Source: Ascochyta rabiei
Lineage: Eukaryota > Ascomycota > Dothideomycetes > Pleosporales > Didymellaceae
Assembly: GCF_004011695.2 (NCBI RefSeq)
Contig: NC_082422.1
Location: 682,001 to 746,000, forward strand
DNA: 64,000 nucleotides
Direction: 5' to 3'
Part shown: positions 23,294 through 33,402 of the stretch, piece by piece
Layout: each line of letters starts with the position of its first letter
How positions within the stretch are numbered: the first letter of the stretch is position 1
The notes under the pieces: model-generated
What the model was told of the DNA's origin: nothing
Database searches by the model: none
The model's input: the letters and a program-made list of their open reading frames with translations, nothing else
Position numbers and translations under genes: made by a program

Positions 23294-25794
23294 CACGTAC
23301 TTGGGATGCTCCGATCAAATAGACAGATAAGATTCACGACACCTGCATAGCGTACACGCACAAGGCTCCTCTGATACCAGAGCGCTGAGAGATCCGTTCT
23401 CTTGGCGCTTTGCTGCAACGTATATCACTGCTCAATATCAATTTTTCACTCATGCTTGGGAAGTTACAATCGCTGGAACGATTGCAGCGTAAGACAACTG
23501 CATGGTTCTCGCCCTTTCGGGAGCACGTTAACGGATGCCAAAGCATCAACGTCAAGAGCTGAGGTTGACACTACATTGCGGACCTGGTCCCAACAGCTCA
23601 ACCCTGATAAGTTCAAGTAAATCAAGGACGAAACCAACGATCGGTCAGTCCAACTAGCGCAAAAGAGAACAACTCCATACACCAGGGTTCCCATAAGACT
23701 GCGCGAACACCCGGCTCTTAGAGAGCTGCAGCGTGTCAGTCACTAGATGAAGGTCAAAGAGCGTGAAGGAGTTCTCACCGTATTTGCTAGCTGCTCGACT
23801 CATCACTGGGACTTCTACATCCATGCCTACTTGTTGTCGAGGTCTTGCAGATCGCACAACAACCTGTGCTCCATCCTGGCGCTATGCTTTCCACCTGGCA
23901 CGCGATGAATGACCGTGTCGGCTATGTGACCCAGGATTAGAAAAACAATACCTAGGATAGGAACGACTGAAGCAGAAGTCGGAAGGAATGCTGTCTTGAT
24001 AACAAATCGCACTTGCTGCCAGTCCTGCTACAGCGACCGCTAGCAGAAGGGGTCTCAGGATGACCATATCTTTATTGCAGTGGTAGCGAGTGGTAATCAG
24101 CGTGCTGAATACTAGGGAAGCTGTAACGAACGTGGTCGGGTCCGTCATCGACTCAAAGGAGGTTGCTCGAAATTATCTGCAAAGTGATGTAAGCAAGCAT
24201 GCATTTTCGAGCCGTCTTAAGCTTAATCTTACAGATGTGAAGATACCATGCTCCAGGTTCGCACATGGCCGATCGACCATCCAACTCCTCTCATTAAGCC
24301 AACCATCCGTTGTCTCGGTTGACGCCGTGACAACCGCCCCATAGAGCACTATAGGCGTCGCAGCACATACTTGTCCGAACAGCAGAGCTGCGTTCCGAGC
24401 CCATGCCAACCTCCAGCGTGTTGGCGGCTGCGACACGGCGTCGGTGCGTTCCACGAGCGAAGCTATCAACGCGAGGAGAGTCCATTCCTGAAGCATGTCC
24501 GTATCTATCTGATGTTTCGCTCCATCAGGGCCAGAGCAGTGCACCCTTTTCATCGCATCGCCGAAACTCGAATCCTCGCGACCGCCATTTCCGAGCTTCA
24601 AATTGTCTCCCCTCTGATGCGTGGAGACTAGACTACTACTGTCAGTCACCCAAGGCATCTGTGAAACAGGTGTAAGCTAGGACACTCACCGATCCTACAC
24701 AGGGACTTCCTTCACTGCAATGATCTGTTTGATCTGGGAGTACACTGTTTGTCCGAAGTGGTCTCTGCGCATGCGGTGGCCTTTGTCGTATCAGTCGTCC
24801 GCGTTAGACTTTGAAGGTATATTGACTCGCATCACCATCATCACACCTCCGCTGATCTGGAGTACGGCGACCATGGAGTCTGAAGTGTAAAGGTGCGACA
24901 AGGCTCGGTTGCTGGTGCGAGAGATACGAGGTCAACTTGGGCTGCGACGCAAGTTTCGAAGGTGCATCAGCTGCGCCCGAAATCTCGCATCATTCATCTC
25001 AAACCAAGCCCAGCCTGCTTGCAACTGAGCTCGCTCAACACATCATCTGTGCTGGGTATTCGTTGTGTTTCTTTGCACACAATCTATTCATTGCATCGTA
25101 CGAACTGGAAGGAAGCACGCCGCAGATATGGGAATCTCAAAGCTCCTCTACCCGTCCCGTCCGCCTTGTAATTAGCGATGCCACCAGAGTTTTTCCGCTA
25201 ACCCCCTCCTTCCTCCACCTCTCCTCCGTGAGCCATGCACGCACGCATCTGCTACGACTTTGCCCCGCCGTTGACAATCCAGCAAACGCACTTCTCCTGG
25301 CCCAACAGGCGTCGGCTAGAATACAGCAAGGCATGTAGAGAGACACATCGCCACTACCCTCGTTATTGAATAGCCCACGGATCCCACCGCGCACTGCCCG
25401 ACGCACACACTCGCTTATCTCAAGGTGCGGTCTCCCTTCTGAAGGGAAGCGCGTGGAGACTTCTCACGTTGGGTCGGGACTGGTGAAATGATAGGCTGGC
25501 TTGGTTCTTGCTCTTGCGAAGTCGCTCATCTGAGGGATTCGCAGAGTGCGAGGCGCTTTCTGTTCAGAGTGCGTCTGTAGCCTGACGCCGACGTGGTGAT
25601 TCTGGTTTGACGAGGAGATGAGTTGTGCACGTGATAGCCATACAGGAGTTACTTTTCAGATGAGCTAGGGGAATGTGGATTCAAAGCGTGCAACGAGATC
25701 GATTCTAGGGCATGGTCAAGAGGGCTCTGATCGTTGTGTTGTTGTTGGAGATTTTCGGGGCGACAGGTCAAGAAGCCGGAGGTGTTGTTGCATC
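23294..25794. other. Long interval with one unclear minus-strand locus
   Basis: 2.5 kb between the convergent glucosyltransferase and GT71 genes. Minus-strand fragments between about 23827 and 24660 look membrane-protein-like and are listed separately. The rest (23294-23820 and 24700-25794) shows only short ORFs without domains. No tRNA or repeat was recognised. Confidence 0.4.
23827..24658 (-). pseudogene. Possible multi-exon membrane protein gene or its remnant
   Basis: Not recognised. Three minus-strand coding-like pieces occur in order. At 24232-24658 an ORF carries a hydrophobic helix (ARNAALLFGQVCAATPIVLY); it ends at a good donor (TCT|GTAAGA) with an acceptor CTTTGCAG at about 24178. 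Splicing there hits a stop eight codons later. At 23882-24148 lies a piece with VILRPLLLAVAVAGLAASAIC. At 23827-24027 another frame, opening after an acceptor-like GCTGTAG, reads DWQQVRFVIKTAFLPTSASV then VPILGIVFLILGHIADTVIH and ends at LDNK. No single set of standard splice sites joins all three cleanly. It may be a short real gene ending at about 24155, a longer gene I failed to splice, or a decayed one. Confidence 0.3.
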
Positions 25795-27357
25795 CTACTC
25801 ATCTACGCTGTCGAGAAGCCCGAATACGTCGACGAAGAACTCTCGCAAGTTCGCGCATGACTCGAGCTCCGCGTCGTCTCTGCACCCTTCTTCAATCACC
25901 ACCTCCCACATTCGCCTTTCGATGTCATACCCAAACATCTTGACCGTGCCTTTCAGGTCGCCCCACATACGCGTGTACTTGCCGTCACTCGTCTTCGCGT
26001 TCGTCCCTCCCGTGGATAGTATGTGAGCAGGGTCGAGCTCATGCATATTCTGATGCACAAACATTGGCTTTGGTGCCGTTGGTACCCTGCCTCCATCTTC
26101 GAGATCAGCAGCCTCCCACCGGTCTTCAGGATGGGTGTGACTTCTGCTCGGAGGCTTGTATTGGTAATCCGTCCTCGGGTCCATCTGTGCCATACCGCTC
26201 AGACGATACTCACCGTCTTCAAAGTACCCGAGTCCGGTTACGCCGGTCTTGACTTGATACCAGGGCGCCTCGACCGCCATGGCGGCTTGGATAATCGTTT
26301 CTTTGCTCCCTGCGCTGTGCGACCCTTGGCAAAGGAGGGGATAGTAGTAGTCTGGGCCATAGTGGTTGTAGTAGACCATCATCAGCAAAGACTCGCGGTG
26401 CTTATCTTTGTCCATAAGAATGATTCCACTGTCGGTTGAAGCTCGGGAGGATGGAGAATAGTATGGGATGGCGGCAATATGGTAGTAATGCTCAGATACT
26501 GCAAGGCCGAAGAGGTCAGGCCAGGCCACAAGGCCATGAACCGTGTATGGAGCAGTGGAGAAGAGGGCCACAGGGTCCTGAGCAGGAAAGGCATCTCTCT
26601 CAAGAAAGAGAACGTGCTGGAAAGATGAGAACAGAATGGCGAGAGGCTTGAGTCGATAGCTCGTAGATTCCTCGTAGTCCGAGGACACCTCTGTTATCTC
26701 AGAGAGGACCACGCACGCCGCTTTCAATGAAGGGAGGATGACTTCGCAGATGATGGGGTCGTAATCGGTCCAGTCTTCCATAAAGACTTCAACAGGTAGC
26801 TGGCAACCTGTTCTTCGCAACATACGGAGTGACACCAGAGAGACAGGTATGTGCTTTGTATCTGTAGTCGTGACGATCCCCTGTTTGCCTTTGGAGAAGA
26901 TGAGATGGCCCGCGAGCCGGTGCGCGGAGGTACGCATAACGTAGTGGGCTCTCAGCAACGCGATTTCGTGTTTGTCTGTAAAATCCACTAGCCGGTCAGG
27001 AGGTCTTTTTGTCGTATTCACAGGCTCGAAAGTTGTCTCTGAATCTGTTGGATGACCGTCTTCAACACTGAGGGGTGAACAATGAGGTCGAGCGTTTTCG
27101 AGGGCGATAGCAAGATCCTTCCAGAAACTGCTCACTATAGGGCTGGAATTTGATTTGGTCTCAGTAAAGTTGGTCGAGCTCGCCACAGCCGCAGCTTTGG
27201 TGTTGGACGACGGGGGTGCGTTGGTGCTGACCAACGGAGGTGGACTGTAACGAGATGCATTGTTGTAGCCATGGAAGCGACTGAAAATACAATATATGAT
27301 GAGCACGAGTGGTATAGGCAACAAACGCAGCGCTGTAGAGGTATTGGAGACCAGCAT
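25795..27357 (-). CDS. GT71 alpha-mannosyltransferase (MNN2/MNN1 family)
   Basis: Single exon, 520 residues. A type II anchor is clear: short N-terminus, then LRLLPIPLVLIIYCIFS (about residues 10-27), then a Ser/Pro/Thr-rich stem. The Golgi-lumen domain has the family blocks HLIFSKGKQGIVTTTD, LPVEVFMED, RLKPLAILFSSFQHVLFLERDAFPAQDP and DSGIILMDKDKH, with the acidic nucleotide-sugar/metal motif at ERDAFPAQD. GT71 enzymes add alpha-1,2 or alpha-1,3 mannose to N-glycan outer chains and cell-wall mannoproteins from GDP-mannose. The blocks read closer to Mnn2/Mnn5 (alpha-1,2) than Mnn1, but linkage cannot be settled by eye. It is convergent with the glucosyltransferase gene, separated by the unclear locus. 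Confidence 0.85.
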   Translation of the reverse strand: MLVSNTSTALRLLPIPLVLIIYCIFSRFHGYNNASRYSPPPLVSTNAPPSSNTKAAAVASSTNFTETKSNSSPIVSSFWKDLAIALENARPHCSPLSVEDGHPTDSETTFEPVNTTKRPPDRLVDFTDKHEIALLRAHYVMRTSAHRLAGHLIFSKGKQGIVTTTDTKHIPVSLVSLRMLRRTGCQLPVEVFMEDWTDYDPIICEVILPSLKAACVVLSEITEVSSDYEESTSYRLKPLAILFSSFQHVLFLERDAFPAQDPVALFSTAPYTVHGLVAWPDLFGLAVSEHYYHIAAIPYYSPSSRASTDSGIILMDKDKHRESLLMMVYYNHYGPDYYYPLLCQGSHSAGSKETIIQAAMAVEAPWYQVKTGVTGLGYFEDGEYRLSGMAQMDPRTDYQYKPPSRSHTHPEDRWEAADLEDGGRVPTAPKPMFVHQNMHELDPAHILSTGGTNAKTSDGKYTRMWGDLKGTVKMFGYDIERRMWEVVIEEGCRDDAELESCANLREFFVDVFGLLDSVDE

Positions 27358-29021
27358 GATTGATTTAACCAGGCTGTGGCCCTAAATACCGGTCGGCGAG
27401 CGTAATAGTGTTTGGTGTCCGTCTCAAAGTCTCCAGGGCTGGTTTGTCAAGAGTTTGGCGATTGCACTCGACTTGATCGATGGTCCACGAAGCGAACTGT
27501 GAGCGCTAGAGATTATGTCTCGACTGCATGCGGCAGAGATGTTGTGGAATACTCGCTACCCTAGCTACAAGTCTGGCTGACTGCATAGAGGCGCCAGCCA
27601 GGTATACCTTGCGAACTTATGCCGAGGGGATACTCTAGTGTATGGGTGCGATGTTGTTGAGCCGCAGCTCAGCTCCGAACCCGAAGCGGCCATATCATCT
27701 AGACACCTATCTGAACCCGGTGAGCGAACCTAGCATCGTGACTCGAGAGGGGTCTTCCATCCGCGTCAGAGTGGGTGGCTGTAGAGCCCGATCGAATTCG
27801 CCAGATACTTGAGAGATGCCGACAGAGAACTCGTCTGCTACAGTACAGGTAAGCCGCGGTGCTTTCATCCGTGGCAACACCTACGACTCAGCTCCCTTGA
27901 CAGCCACAGAACACAGAGCAGCGTTGTTGTCTTTGCACGAAACACTGAAATGAATAGCTTTGCGTGTGTGGAGGTTGCGATCCTCGTCTGATCTAGCTAC
28001 GTGCTGCTTTGGACGGCAGATCATGCAAGGGCGTGTGCTGATGATGGACGTACAAGCTGCGGTACCTGAGTCTGTGACCGTCTCAGCGAATCCACGTTTT
28101 ATGTGTTATGCAAAGATCGATGGAACGTATTTGATTTGCGTTGTTGATGTGGTTGTATTGCATCAGATCTTGTTGTGTGCAACGAGGTGGATGATGACAC
28201 GACACGTGACTTGATAGACCAAGACGAGCAACACGGCTACGCGACACACAAGAGCAATACACTTTTCTGACATTCTAGAGGTACATTCTTCTATATATAT
28301 GTGTACTTTTGTAGCAATTTGGGAGGAGCGGAGAATGCACAGAGGATAGATGACTAAGAAGAACGGCAAGCAAGCAAACAGATGCAGCGGTGCTCAACGA
28401 GGACATCATCTTGACGGAACTTGATGCGCAGAAACAAAGACCTGGACGGTCACCACACGACATGGCAAAGCAAGCTGACAGCGACAAAGGAAAAATGTTG
28501 AGTGACCGACCAAGGAACCGATATCCTTCCAGCGCCTCGCTACCACCCACCGCGCTATGCCAGCAAATGGAAGGAATGAGACTCTGAATGACTTGCAGAA
28601 AGAGCACTGTGAAACTCATCTGCAAACAGACGAAAGGTGGGAAACACACGAACCAAGAAAAAAAGCTAGAGAAGAAACACGGACTGACGGATCCAAAGCT
28701 CCACCCGGCCCCTGTTGCCGGCACACAGTCGAGCCTGCACTTTTTATCCTGTCCGGCTTCTGTGTTGCAAATCCATTCCCGGAACACCACCGTCCGCTAA
28801 AGGTATCAAACTCCATCGCTTGAAGTCCCCAGTCTATACGCACACCGACCCGTTTCCATGCCAGGTAGCCTGCAAATGCCACGAGATCTTAACCATTTCT
28901 GAACGACGAACTCCCCGAATTCAATCTTGCCAGCGCCAGCCTGTCCGAAAAAAACCGTCCCATACCAAATCGCTTGTGCAAGATCCAAGGATGCAGATGT
29001 GATACCTTATATACGAGTAGC
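27358..29021. other. Intergenic, no supported gene
   Basis: About 1.66 kb between two minus-strand genes. The left part is the presumed GT71 promoter and the right part the presumed NRP1 3' UTR. A 171-residue minus-strand ORF at 28275-28790 lacks any domain and is not called. Nothing else stands out. Confidence 0.4.
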
Positions 29022-31011
29022 TTACGCCGGTGACTTGTTGGCGGAGTTGGACGCGTTACGGCGGTCGTCGTTCATCGAGATCGAGTTGAATCCGGTAGAA
29101 AGGAAAGAGAAGGGGTCGCCACCACCGTTGGGAGCGCCCTGATTGGGGTATGGGTCAGCAGCGCTGAAAGCAGCTTCGGCGGAGCGGCTGTCGAAAGGAG
29201 TCGAGTGCATGGCACCATTCTGGGAGTACTGCGCGCCCATGGGAGGGTAAGGGCTAGCGGCGCCCATACCCGATGGCAGAGCGTACTGGCTGGGTGGGCC
29301 GCCGTATTGTTGTGGAGGAAATGCGCCCTGAGCGTACCCAGCAGGGCCGTAAGGACCAGCGCCCGGGGTGCCCCCCATGGAGGGAGGGCCCATGCCGAAG
29401 CTTGATGGTGTGTCCATGGGCGAGGGGAAAGCGCTATCGGCGACCACAGCAGCGCCCGCACGGCTCGCACCGCAACGAAGACAGGCAGTGTTCTTGGCGA
29501 AGTTGTGATAGCCGCAGCCATTCTCGCCGCACTTCCAGTCCCCGGCACGGAAGGGGACGACACCCGTACCTCCACGCATGTGGCCACCGCCCATGGCGTG
29601 TCCATGACCATGTCCTCCCATGTGGTGCTGGGGCGGGCCCATGATGCCGGGGTGAGCATAGCCGTAGGCACCGCCATAGCCCATAGGGTCGCCTCCTTGA
29701 GGACCGCCCTGCTGCATGGCTGGGAAGGAGCAGCGGAAGCAGGCCGTGCGTCGCTGGAAGTTGGAGAAGCCGCACGACGGACAGTTCCAGTCACCCGGAC
29801 GAGGCCTATTCTTACTGGGCGGGAAGGGGGTGATGATTTCTGCAGCACGGTCCAGGACACGGCTGGAGGAAGGCGAAACCTCAATGGCCTTCTCGTTGAG
29901 CGCGCGGCCGTTCATGCAGAGACTTTCGGCCGCCTCTTCGTGGGATGAGAAGATTGCGAAGCCGGTACCGGTGGGCTTGTGTTGATCTGGGGTGCGCAGG
30001 GTCCAGAAGGCAATGGGGCGACCGCCGAACTGGGTGAACCAGCTCTCGAGTTCGGACTGGGTGGTGTCGTGAGGGAGACCGCTCATGTGGAGGACCTTGC
30101 TGCGCTCGGACAGGAAGGCTCGGACGTCGGCGCGGGCGTCCATTGGCTTGGTCAGTACGTCCGGGTGGTCTTGGGGCGGTTGGCTCTTGCGGATGAGACC
30201 ACGGAGCACTCTTGCCAGGGTGACGGCCTCTTCCATGGCGCGCCTTGGCGAGGCGGGGGCGAGGGCCTGTAGGTGAAAGGGAAGGTTGTGCTTGATGGGC
30301 GCTGACGACTGCACAGGCTCGACCTCGAGGGCGGCACAAATGTTGGTCAGAGCGCTGGAACCGAAGGGGAGGGACTCTGGGTGGTGGGCTTGCCAGCGCT
30401 GGTACTCTGTACGCAGGTCGAAGGTGCGAGAGTGTTGGAGGTAGGGAGGGAGGACGACAGCCTTGTCGCGGGCCTCGCGGGGCAATTGGACGCGCAGATC
30501 CCACGAGTCGAGGGTGACAAAGGCGAACTCGAGGTTCTTGGGCAGAATGTGCTCTTGGGCGAATGTGTCGAAGCGGTTGATGGCATCGCGGAAGGAGCCA
30601 GCGTTGCGGACCTGGTCCCAGGTGAGGGTGGTCAAGCTTGCTGGGCGTCTACGTCAGCCAATGCGGAGTGGCAGGTGTGGGACGAGGACAACTTACTGCA
30701 CAACGCAGTGATGGGGGTGTTGACGGGTTTCACGAGGACGCTCTCGCGGTGAAGCTGACAGGATGGATTAGCGGCTGTGCGCGCCACGGTGGGAGACGGG
30801 GACGCGGTGGAAGCGGTGGAAGCGGTGGAAGCGGCGGAAGCCATACCTCTTCGCAGGACTTTGCATCCAGCAAGATCCAGCCGAGCTCGATGACCTCGGC
30901 AGAGTCCTTGGTGACGTAGACGCCGTGCTCGTCACAGGTCGTGGCCACGTGTATCACGACATAGCGGTCGAGGTTCGGTGCCTGAGGGGTGGGGGTGGGT
31001 TGGGAGGCCAT
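29022..31011 (-). CDS. NRP1-type RNA-binding protein: inactive exonuclease fold, RRM, two RanBP2 zinc fingers
   Basis: Three exons, 30847-31011, 30697-30754 and 29022-30640, with introns of 92 and 56 bp, give about 613 residues. Residues 14-200 have an Eri1-like DEDDh exonuclease layout (YVVIHVATTCDEHG, VIELGWILLD, LDSWDLR), but the first catalytic pair D-x-E is H-x-A, so nuclease activity is unlikely. An RRM follows at about 255-335 (VLHMSGLPHDTTQSELESWF). Then come two RanBP2-type fingers, GDWNCPSCGFSNFQRRTACF near 355 and GDWKCGENGCGYHNFAKNTA near 437. The tail is Gly/Pro/Gln/Tyr-rich and prion-like. Yeast Nrp1 has an RRM and RanBP2 fingers and goes to stress granules; a similar mRNA-binding role in the cytoplasm is inferred. 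Missing the two small 5' exons would hide the exonuclease-like domain. Confidence 0.88.
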
Positions 31012-31233
31012 ATTCACAGGGCGCTGAGGGGACCAGCGGCTCCGTTGTCGTTGGAATCGGAGCGTGGGGGGTGGGTGCACTTGCTGGACTTGGTGGACTC
31101 GCTGCACTCGGCTGCGAGCTGGCGTCGAGGGGCAGGGTGAGGAGCAAGGCGCGGTTGTTTGGGTCTGGGTGGGAAGGGCAGGCGCGGAGACGTCAGCGGG
31201 CAGGGCAGGTGAGGGCGCAGCAAGCGAACGAGG

Positions 31234-31410
31234 GGAGCTGGGAGCTGGGAGCTGGGAGCTGGGAGCTAAGAGCTGGGAGCTGGGAGCCGGGAGCTTCAGG
31301 CTGGGAGCTTCAGGCTGGGAGCTTCAGGCTGGGAGCTTCAGGCTGGGAGCTTCAGGCTGGGAGCTTCAGGCTGGGAGCTTCAGGCTGGGAGCTTCAGGCT
31401 GGGAGCTTCA
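31234..31410. repeat. GGGAGCT 7-mer array grading into 14-bp array
   Basis: The left part repeats GGGAGCT about seven times. It then passes into a 14-bp unit, GGGAGCTTCAGGCT, repeated about nine times to 31410. The longer unit contains the shorter one, so the array shows a two-step expansion history. Confidence 0.95.
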
Positions 31411-31738
31411 CGCTTTGCGGGTGAGTGGGAGGGCGGAGACTCGGGCAATGGAGACGAGACGAGGGGAGGGAGCGCCGGGCGAGATGAGACAGGTCGAGGT
31501 CGATGCGGTAGGGGAGGTTGCAGCTCCGTGCGAAAGCTCACCAGAAGATTTCTTGACGTGGAGGGAGGAGCTAACGCGCTCTCAGCGCCAGACATGGGAC
31601 TTGGCGAGTTGGACGACATCTGTGCGGTCCTCGCAGCCCGACGCCATTGACCATGGACCATTGGCCGTTGAACGTGTCCTGGCGTGGCATCATGGCCCTC
31701 CTGGCTCCTGGACGGAACCGTGGTTCGACTGATGCTCT

Positions 31739-31795
31739 CCATGTCCATGTCCATGTCCCCGTCCCAGTCCCCGTCCCCGTCCCCGTCCCAGTCCC
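31739..31795. repeat. Hexanucleotide array TCCATG/TCCCCG
   Basis: About nine 6-bp units, first TCCATG and then TCCCCG with TCCCAG variants, all related by one or two base changes. No coding role is supported. Confidence 0.9.
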
Positions 31796-32361
31796 GAGTG
31801 CCAGTCGTGAGGCGGGCTGCAGACGGGCGTCTAGTGGATGCGCGGCCGGCCACAGCACGCCCCGGCGAAGCTGCCCGTTCTTGGTCGGCGCCGGGCCCTG
31901 GTGATTGGCCTCTGAAATCTGGAATCTGAAACCACAGCACCGCCGGCTCCCATTGCGCAGCGCACGCGTCGGTCCAACACTCTCGCGTGTGCTCCGCCTC
32001 CGCCGTGCGACGTTGCGCCTCCGCCCGAGTGTTGGGTGCAGTCGCTGCAGTGCATGGACGCGAGCCTGCAGCGCCGGCCGTCGCTGCTCGCTCGAGCTGA
32101 GCGCTGCTGTCCTCGACGCAACAGCGTCAAGCCGGCTCCCTGCTGCTCTTTGGCGAGTACGTTGTCGACTCCTCTGCACGTTGACGTGACGTCCACGCGC
32201 AGATCTATAAATACCAACGGCAGACGTCCTGAGACGTTGTTCCGCCTTGACAAAGCCGCCCGTTCAACGGCTCCCTCGCCGCCGTCACGTTGTTGCCTAT
32301 CGCCCTGCCCCTGGCGCCCGTCTCTTCCCCACAGGCCACACGTGATGCACGCCTCCAGCCA

Positions 32362-32493
32362 TGAACACTGAACACTGAACACTAACACTGAGCACTAAAC
32401 ACTGAACACTAAACACTGAACACTAAACACTGAACACTAAACACTGAACACTAAACACTGAACACTAAACACTGAGCACTAAACACTGAACAC
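32362..32493. repeat. 14-bp array ACTAAACACTGAAC
   Basis: About nine tandem units of ACTAAACACTGAAC with variants at the ends (ACTGAAC, ACTGAGC). It lies about 70 bp before the 20-bp array. Confidence 0.92.
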
Positions 32494-32560
32494 CTGAACC
32501 CCTGGATCCGTTCTGGTTGTCGCCGCTCCCTGCACAGCACATGTGCATTTCACTCGTGCT

Positions 32561-32780
32561 GTGCTGTATTGTGCTGTGCCGTGCTGTATTGTGCTGTGCC
32601 GTGCTGTATTGTGCTGTGCCGTGCTGTATTGTGCTGTGCCGTGCTGTATTGTGCTGTGCCGTGCTGTATTGTGCTGTGCCGTGCTGTATTGTGCTGTGCC
32701 GTGCTGTATTGTGCTGTGCCGTGCTGTATTGTGCTGTGCCGTGCTGTGCTGTGCCGTACTGTGCTGTGCTGTGCTGTGTC
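32561..32780. repeat. 20-bp minisatellite, nine identical copies
   Basis: Nine identical 20-bp units (GTGCTGTATTGTGCTGTGCC) fill 32561-32740, followed by about 40 bp of degenerate GTGCTGTGCT-like sequence. The lack of differences between units points to recent expansion or gene-conversion-like turnover. Because 20 is not a multiple of three, it opens long reading frames on both strands that are not genes. Confidence 0.97.
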
Positions 32781-33230
32781 GGTGATAGCACCCTCACCCG
32801 CCTTGAAGGCTTGCTGACATGTCCAACCCGTCTTACCAGTCTCCATTCGTCTGCGTCGTGGCCTTGTCCCGTTTGAACAGAAGCAGGCCACAGCTTGCCC
32901 CTTGATCCCCAAGACTGCGCCGCACTGAGCGCTCCCTGCGACCACATCGCCCGCTCCACGGGGGCCACGGACAGTGCAATCCACCCTCCCATCGCGCGCC
33001 TTTGCAACTGGGTCCACAGCTGACCGTCCTTGGCTGTAGCGGCTTGAATACTTTGAATAATACGCATCGTCTTGATCGGGCCATGTCGCGCCGTTTCGAA
33101 CAAGGCCCACAAGCCGCGGACCGTAGCTCGTAAGTGCACCCTATTTCTACCCCGCGTACTTTGTCGCAGCACCCTGAATTTGCCTGGACGCGTGTCGTCC
33201 ACCATCCATAACTCGATACACCGACCGATT

Positions 33231-33386
33231 GACGGTTTGACGGTTTGCCGGACTGACGGACTGACGGATTGCCGGACTGACGGACTGACGGATTGACGGA
33301 CTGACGGACTGACGGATTGACGGTTTGCCGGACTGACGGACTGACGGATTGACGGATTGACGGACTGACGGACTGACTGATTGACT
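33231..33386. repeat. GACGGATT/GACGGACT array
   Basis: About 20 short units of the type GACGGACT, GACGGATT and GCCGGACT, ending only some 16 bp before the F-box start codon at 33403. It therefore lies in the presumed 5' UTR or core promoter. A similar GACT-type array occurs at 61822-61914. Confidence 0.93.
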
Positions 33387-33402
33387 GCCTAGCTCTGGCA
33401 TC

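Larger units (their letters stand above)
31012..33402. promoter_or_regulatory. Divergent NRP1/F-box interval packed with minisatellites
   Basis: This 2.4-kb gap separates two divergently transcribed genes and so contains both promoters. It is unusual in holding at least five unrelated tandem arrays, listed separately. Between them the DNA is GC-rich and without a supported gene. Long ORFs seen on both strands are produced by the repeats. Confidence 0.6.

Noticed and set aside
24937..25338. 133-residue plus-strand ORF
   Set aside because: Low-complexity, no family resemblance, no splice or promoter support.
28275..28790. 171-residue minus-strand ORF
   Set aside because: Cys/Phe/Ser-rich without a domain; lies in the presumed NRP1 3' UTR.
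32517..33205. Long ORFs on both strands over the 20-bp array
   Set aside because: A unit length not divisible by three opens all frames. The Cys/Val/Leu and Ala/Gln/His repeat products are artefacts.
31234..33386. CRISPR-like array
   Set aside because: The repeats are head-to-tail without unique spacers, and the DNA is fungal.
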